From contig CAJUMY010000002.1 of NCBI GenBank assembly GCA_910587685.1, positions 186,001 to 250,000 on the forward strand: a DNA stretch of 64,000 nucleotides, written 5' to 3'. The notes beneath the pieces are model-generated. The model was not told the DNA's origin and did no database searches. It saw only the letters and a list, made by a program, of their open reading frames with translations. Both the position numbers and the translations under genes were made by a program. The stretch is from an uncultured Christensenellaceae bacterium (GTDB lineage Bacteria > Bacillota > Clostridia > Christensenellales > UBA3700). This document shows positions 61,890 through 64,000 of this stretch, piece by piece. Each line of letters begins with the position of its first letter. Position 1 is the stretch's first letter.

Positions 61890-62940
61890 ATCTGTCGTCT
61901 TTCGACTTGATAATTATGATTTCAAGGTTAATGTATAGCAATTTAATTATAAATTAATTGCAATTTTATAATAATTTAACAATAATAGAATTCTATAGTC
62001 TCAATATTGATTTATATATTGCCGGACTAAAAATATGTATGTTTTGCTATTTCTTTAATACTTATTTTATTATTTATTAATATCCTATTTAGTTAAAAAC
62101 ATATAATGATTATATGTAGCGAATGAACGTCGTAAGATCATCGCTACTATATTAGGTAATTATTTAATTGTATGATGATATAGTTACCCGACGTTTTCTA
62201 GTGATCGTTATAGATCATATATAATATTTATTTAGACGTTGTAAAATTTGAAGAAGACGTTTGTACTTATCATGATTTTGCTAAACTCCTATCGTATAGT
62301 TAAAGGTTTAATACTATATATTTTATTATTAAATAAATTTTTATTTGTAAATCATAAAATTTATATCTATAAAGTTAAATATAAATATATCAATAATGAT
62401 AACGGATGCAGGAGTCAACGCCGAACTAAATCGGCGTTTAGGTAACGGAATCGTATATAATGTATATTTATACAAATTTTTTATTATCTGCGCCTCGCAA
62501 TCGCCAATGTCTTAACGTAAGTAGAGTAGAAGGGCGGCGTAAATTTTAACGCCGATCTATAGTGTTTGGGCGTAATTTATTTTGAGTTCGATGTCGTCCA
62601 TATATCTTCAAGCGAACTAAAATAATATGATAAAAATTTTTTCGCATAAAATACTGATTTCTTTGTTATCGTCGCAAATTTTGATGTTGTCGGCATAGGT
62701 GTTTTTATTGATAAATCGTACATATTTTGTCTTAAATGATGTAGCTTTTTGTTGAAAATTTTCCTTTTTCAAGCATTGTTCTTGGTAAAGATTTTCGATG
62801 CAAAAACAAGCGTTTTATGTCTTTGATTTTGTTTGATTTTACGTTCGATTTTGATTTAATTTGAATTTTCTGAAAATTATAGGGAATAGTAACCACTGAC
62901 ATCTATGCGTTTGTTAAAAAATTAACCCGTTATACTTGTA
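61890..62940. other. Long AT-rich spacer with three hairpins before the division cluster
   Basis: About 1 kb with no supported gene. A 65-codon frame (62248-62445) has a TTG start and no ribosome-binding site. Hairpins: GTAGCGA / TCGCTAC (62116-62147), AACGCCGA / TCGGCGTT (62417-62438) and GGCGT / ACGCC (62536-62553). The octamer AACGCCGA recurs at 62548. None has a T run. AT-rich DNA with repeated TTTGATTTT words fills 62800-62880. Confidence 0.45.
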
Positions 62941-62987
62941 TTCGAACATATATTCGAAACTATATATTGTATACAAACATATGTTTG
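62941..62987. promoter_or_regulatory. Two LexA/DinR-like boxes upstream of mraZ
   Basis: Box 1 TTCGAACATATATTCGAA (62941-62958) contains CGAACATATATTCG; box 2 CAAACATATGTTTG (62974-62987) is a perfect palindrome. Both resemble the Gram-positive LexA consensus CGAACATATGTTCG, and their centres are 31 bp apart, three helical turns. Only the mraZ side has a gene on the + strand. Confidence 0.55.
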
Positions 62988-63013
62988 CTTAAAAAAATAT
63001 ACAATATTTATGA

Positions 63014-63053
63014 AAAAGTGGTTAAAAGTGGTTGAAATTGGATAAAAAGGATG
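63014..63053. promoter_or_regulatory. MraZ-box tandem repeats at the mraZ promoter
   Basis: Four 10-bp units in a row: AAAAGTGGTT, AAAAGTGGTT, GAAATTGGAT, AAAAAGGATG. Two carry GTGG and one TTGG at the same phase, the pattern of MraZ binding sites. The -35 and spacer of the promoter lie inside the array. Confidence 0.75.
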
Positions 63054-63060
63054 ATACAAT
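63032..63060 (+). promoter_or_regulatory. SigA promoter for the mraZ-rsmH division cluster
   Basis: TTGAAA (63032-63037), 17-bp spacer, TACAAT (63055-63060), embedded in the MraZ repeats, so bound MraZ would block it. Confidence 0.75.
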
Positions 63061-63092
63061 TAGAACGTAAATAAAAGAAGGAGTTGCGACGA

Positions 63093-63566
63093 ATGTTTTT
63101 AGGTAGTTTCGAACATCAGGTTGACCAAAAAGGCCGTATGAGATTGCCGGCGTCTTTCAGAAGCGAAATGAAGGGCGATGACATCGTTGCGGTCCAGGGC
63201 GCAAATAGAGCGATCTACATATACTCGACTGCCGATCTTAACGAAGAACTTTCGGAATATGAGAAGGTCGGTTTCGCAGATAGCGATAAGACGCACGGCA
63301 TGGTGATGAGACTCATATCAGCATCGGCGCACAAGATTAGCGAAGACAATCAGGGAAGATTCACGCTTACGCAGAGACTTAGAGCCTTTGCGAATATCCG
63401 CAAGGACATAGTGTTCATAGGAAGCGGCAAAAGGATCGAGCTTTGGGACAAAGAGAATTGGGAGAATTACTCGAATTGCAACGACGAGGATTTCGATAGC
63501 TTGCTCTTGAAACTCACACCGAAAAAGAAAGGGGATTCCGACGGCGATGGCAGTATTCAATCATAA
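63093..63566 (+). CDS. mraZ: Transcriptional regulator MraZ
   Basis: 157 residues from ATG 63093 with AAGGAG; a TTG nine bases earlier is inferior. Two SpoVT-AbrB units: [22 protein letters not shown] and the second around [14 protein letters not shown]. The C-terminal ~12 residues are a polar extension. MraZ binds GTGG repeats at its own promoter and tunes the dcw cluster. It overlaps rsmH by 20 bases. Confidence 0.96.
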   Translation: MFLGSFEHQVDQKGRMRLPASFRSEMKGDDIVAVQGANRAIYIYSTADLNEELSEYEKVGFADSDKTHGMVMRLISASAHKISEDNQGRFTLTQRLRAFANIRKDIVFIGSGKRIELWDKENWENYSNCNDEDFDSLLLKLTPKKKGDSDGDGSIQS

Positions 63567-64000
63567 GTCGGTAATGCTCGGCGAATGTATCGAGAACCTC
63601 GATATAAAGCCCGACGGAATATACGTGGACGGAACGCTAGGCGGAGGCGGACATTCTCTCGAGATAGTGAAGAGACTCACGGGTAACGGCAGACTTATCG
63701 CAATAGACAAGGACGAGGAAGCGTTAATGTACGCTTCGGGAGTTCTTAAAGAGTATAAGAGCAAGATAACTTTCGTGCATGACGATTATAAGAATATGCC
63801 TGAGATACTCGATTCGCTTGGGATAGAAAGTATCGACGGAATACTGCTCGACTTGGGCGTATCGTCTTATCAGCTCGACAACAGAGAGAGAGGATTTTCG
63901 TACAACGGCGATGCCGATCTCGATATGAGGATGGACAGAACTCAGTACTTAACGGCATTCAACGTAGTCAACGAATATAACGAGAGCGAACTCGCAAGAG
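63547..64000 (+). CDS. rsmH: 16S rRNA (cytosine-1402-N4)-methyltransferase, 3' part cut by the window edge
   Basis: The first 151 codons are visible. [17 protein letters not shown] is the RsmH start, GTLGGGGHS is the AdoMet motif, and [20 protein letters not shown] is diagnostic. It methylates C1402 of 16S rRNA. It begins inside mraZ, the usual dcw arrangement. Confidence 0.95.
   Translation, partial: MAVFNHKSVMLGECIENLDIKPDGIYVDGTLGGGGHSLEIVKRLTGNGRLIAIDKDEEALMYASGVLKEYKSKITFVHDDYKNMPEILDSLGIESIDGILLDLGVSSYQLDNRERGFSYNGDADLDMRMDRTQYLTAFNVVNEYNESELAR

Noticed and set aside
62248..62445. 65-codon frame in the spacer before mraZ
   Set aside because: TTG start, no SD, Ile/Lys/Tyr-rich translation expected from AT-rich DNA.
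62732..62902. 56-codon minus-strand frame near the LexA-like boxes, considered as an SOS peptide
   Set aside because: No SD, Lys/Ser low-complexity product made by TTTGATTTT repeats, no hydrophobic toxin-like segment.

Overview
The window comes from the chromosome of a low-to-moderate GC, anaerobic, spore-forming Firmicute of the class Clostridia, probably an uncultured gut-type lineage. Three things point there. The housekeeping order is Firmicute-like (ylxM-ffh-rpsP-khpA-rimM-trmD, yqfC-yqfD-phoH-pgpH-ybeY-era-yqzL-recO, mraZ-rsmH). There are sporulation genes (yqfC, yqfD) behind a SigE-like promoter. The metabolism is anaerobic: NfnAB transhydrogenase, pyruvate phosphate dikinase, FeoAB, meso-diaminopimelate dehydrogenase and a cysteine desulfurase next to a DUF3343 protein. 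Species cannot be named from the sequence. Almost all genes lie on the + strand; only a partial membrane-protein gene (1-435), an XRE-cupin regulator (30265-30813) and the cysteine desulfurase (50549-51685) are on the - strand. I see no insertion sequences, prophage, CRISPR array, rRNA or tRNA.

Layout. 1-3.8 kb: partial membrane protein, EFR1-type flavodoxin/ferredoxin protein, SPOR-domain membrane protein and ddh. 4.2-6.9 kb: feoAB with a metal-box-like palindrome against the promoter. 7.2-13.4 kb: SRP, ribosomal-protein and tRNA/rRNA maturation block, with rplS displaced to the end. 13.6-15.7 kb: unusual lipoprotein plus GT-C-like membrane fusion. 15.9-24.1 kb: comM-dprA-topA-trmFO-hslVU. 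24.1-30 kb: hisS-aspS-tcdA-rseC-trxA and glyA. 30.3-37.3 kb: XRE-cupin regulator, then yqfC to recO. 37.4-40.1 kb: ppdK. 40.4-42.5 kb: large unknown protein with helical repeats. 42.7-47 kb: hpf, recX, P1 peptidase, nnrD and an orphan mazF. 47.2-52 kb: GPH symporter, small protein, intracellular subtilase, cysteine desulfurase and DUF3343. 52.3-59.9 kb: nth, nfnAB, obg, yhbY, lon, engB. 60.1-61.9 kb: Cys-containing protein and metallophosphoesterase. 61.9-63.1 kb: AT-rich spacer ending in LexA-like and MraZ boxes. 63.1-64 kb: mraZ and the start of rsmH.

Most of the window is a compact core-genome segment for translation, proteolysis, recombination and competence, with many 4-bp or longer overlaps showing operon structure. 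The regulatory DNA is unusually readable: many -35/-10 pairs sit at 17-bp spacing, and several have palindromes or repeats placed as operators. The main candidates for new biology are the LexA-like boxes before the division cluster, the palindrome at the SRP-operon start site, the leaderless nth mRNA, the lipobox/jelly-roll/GT-C fusion, the 717-residue unknown protein, the sensor-less PgpH and the mazF lacking a neighbouring antitoxin.
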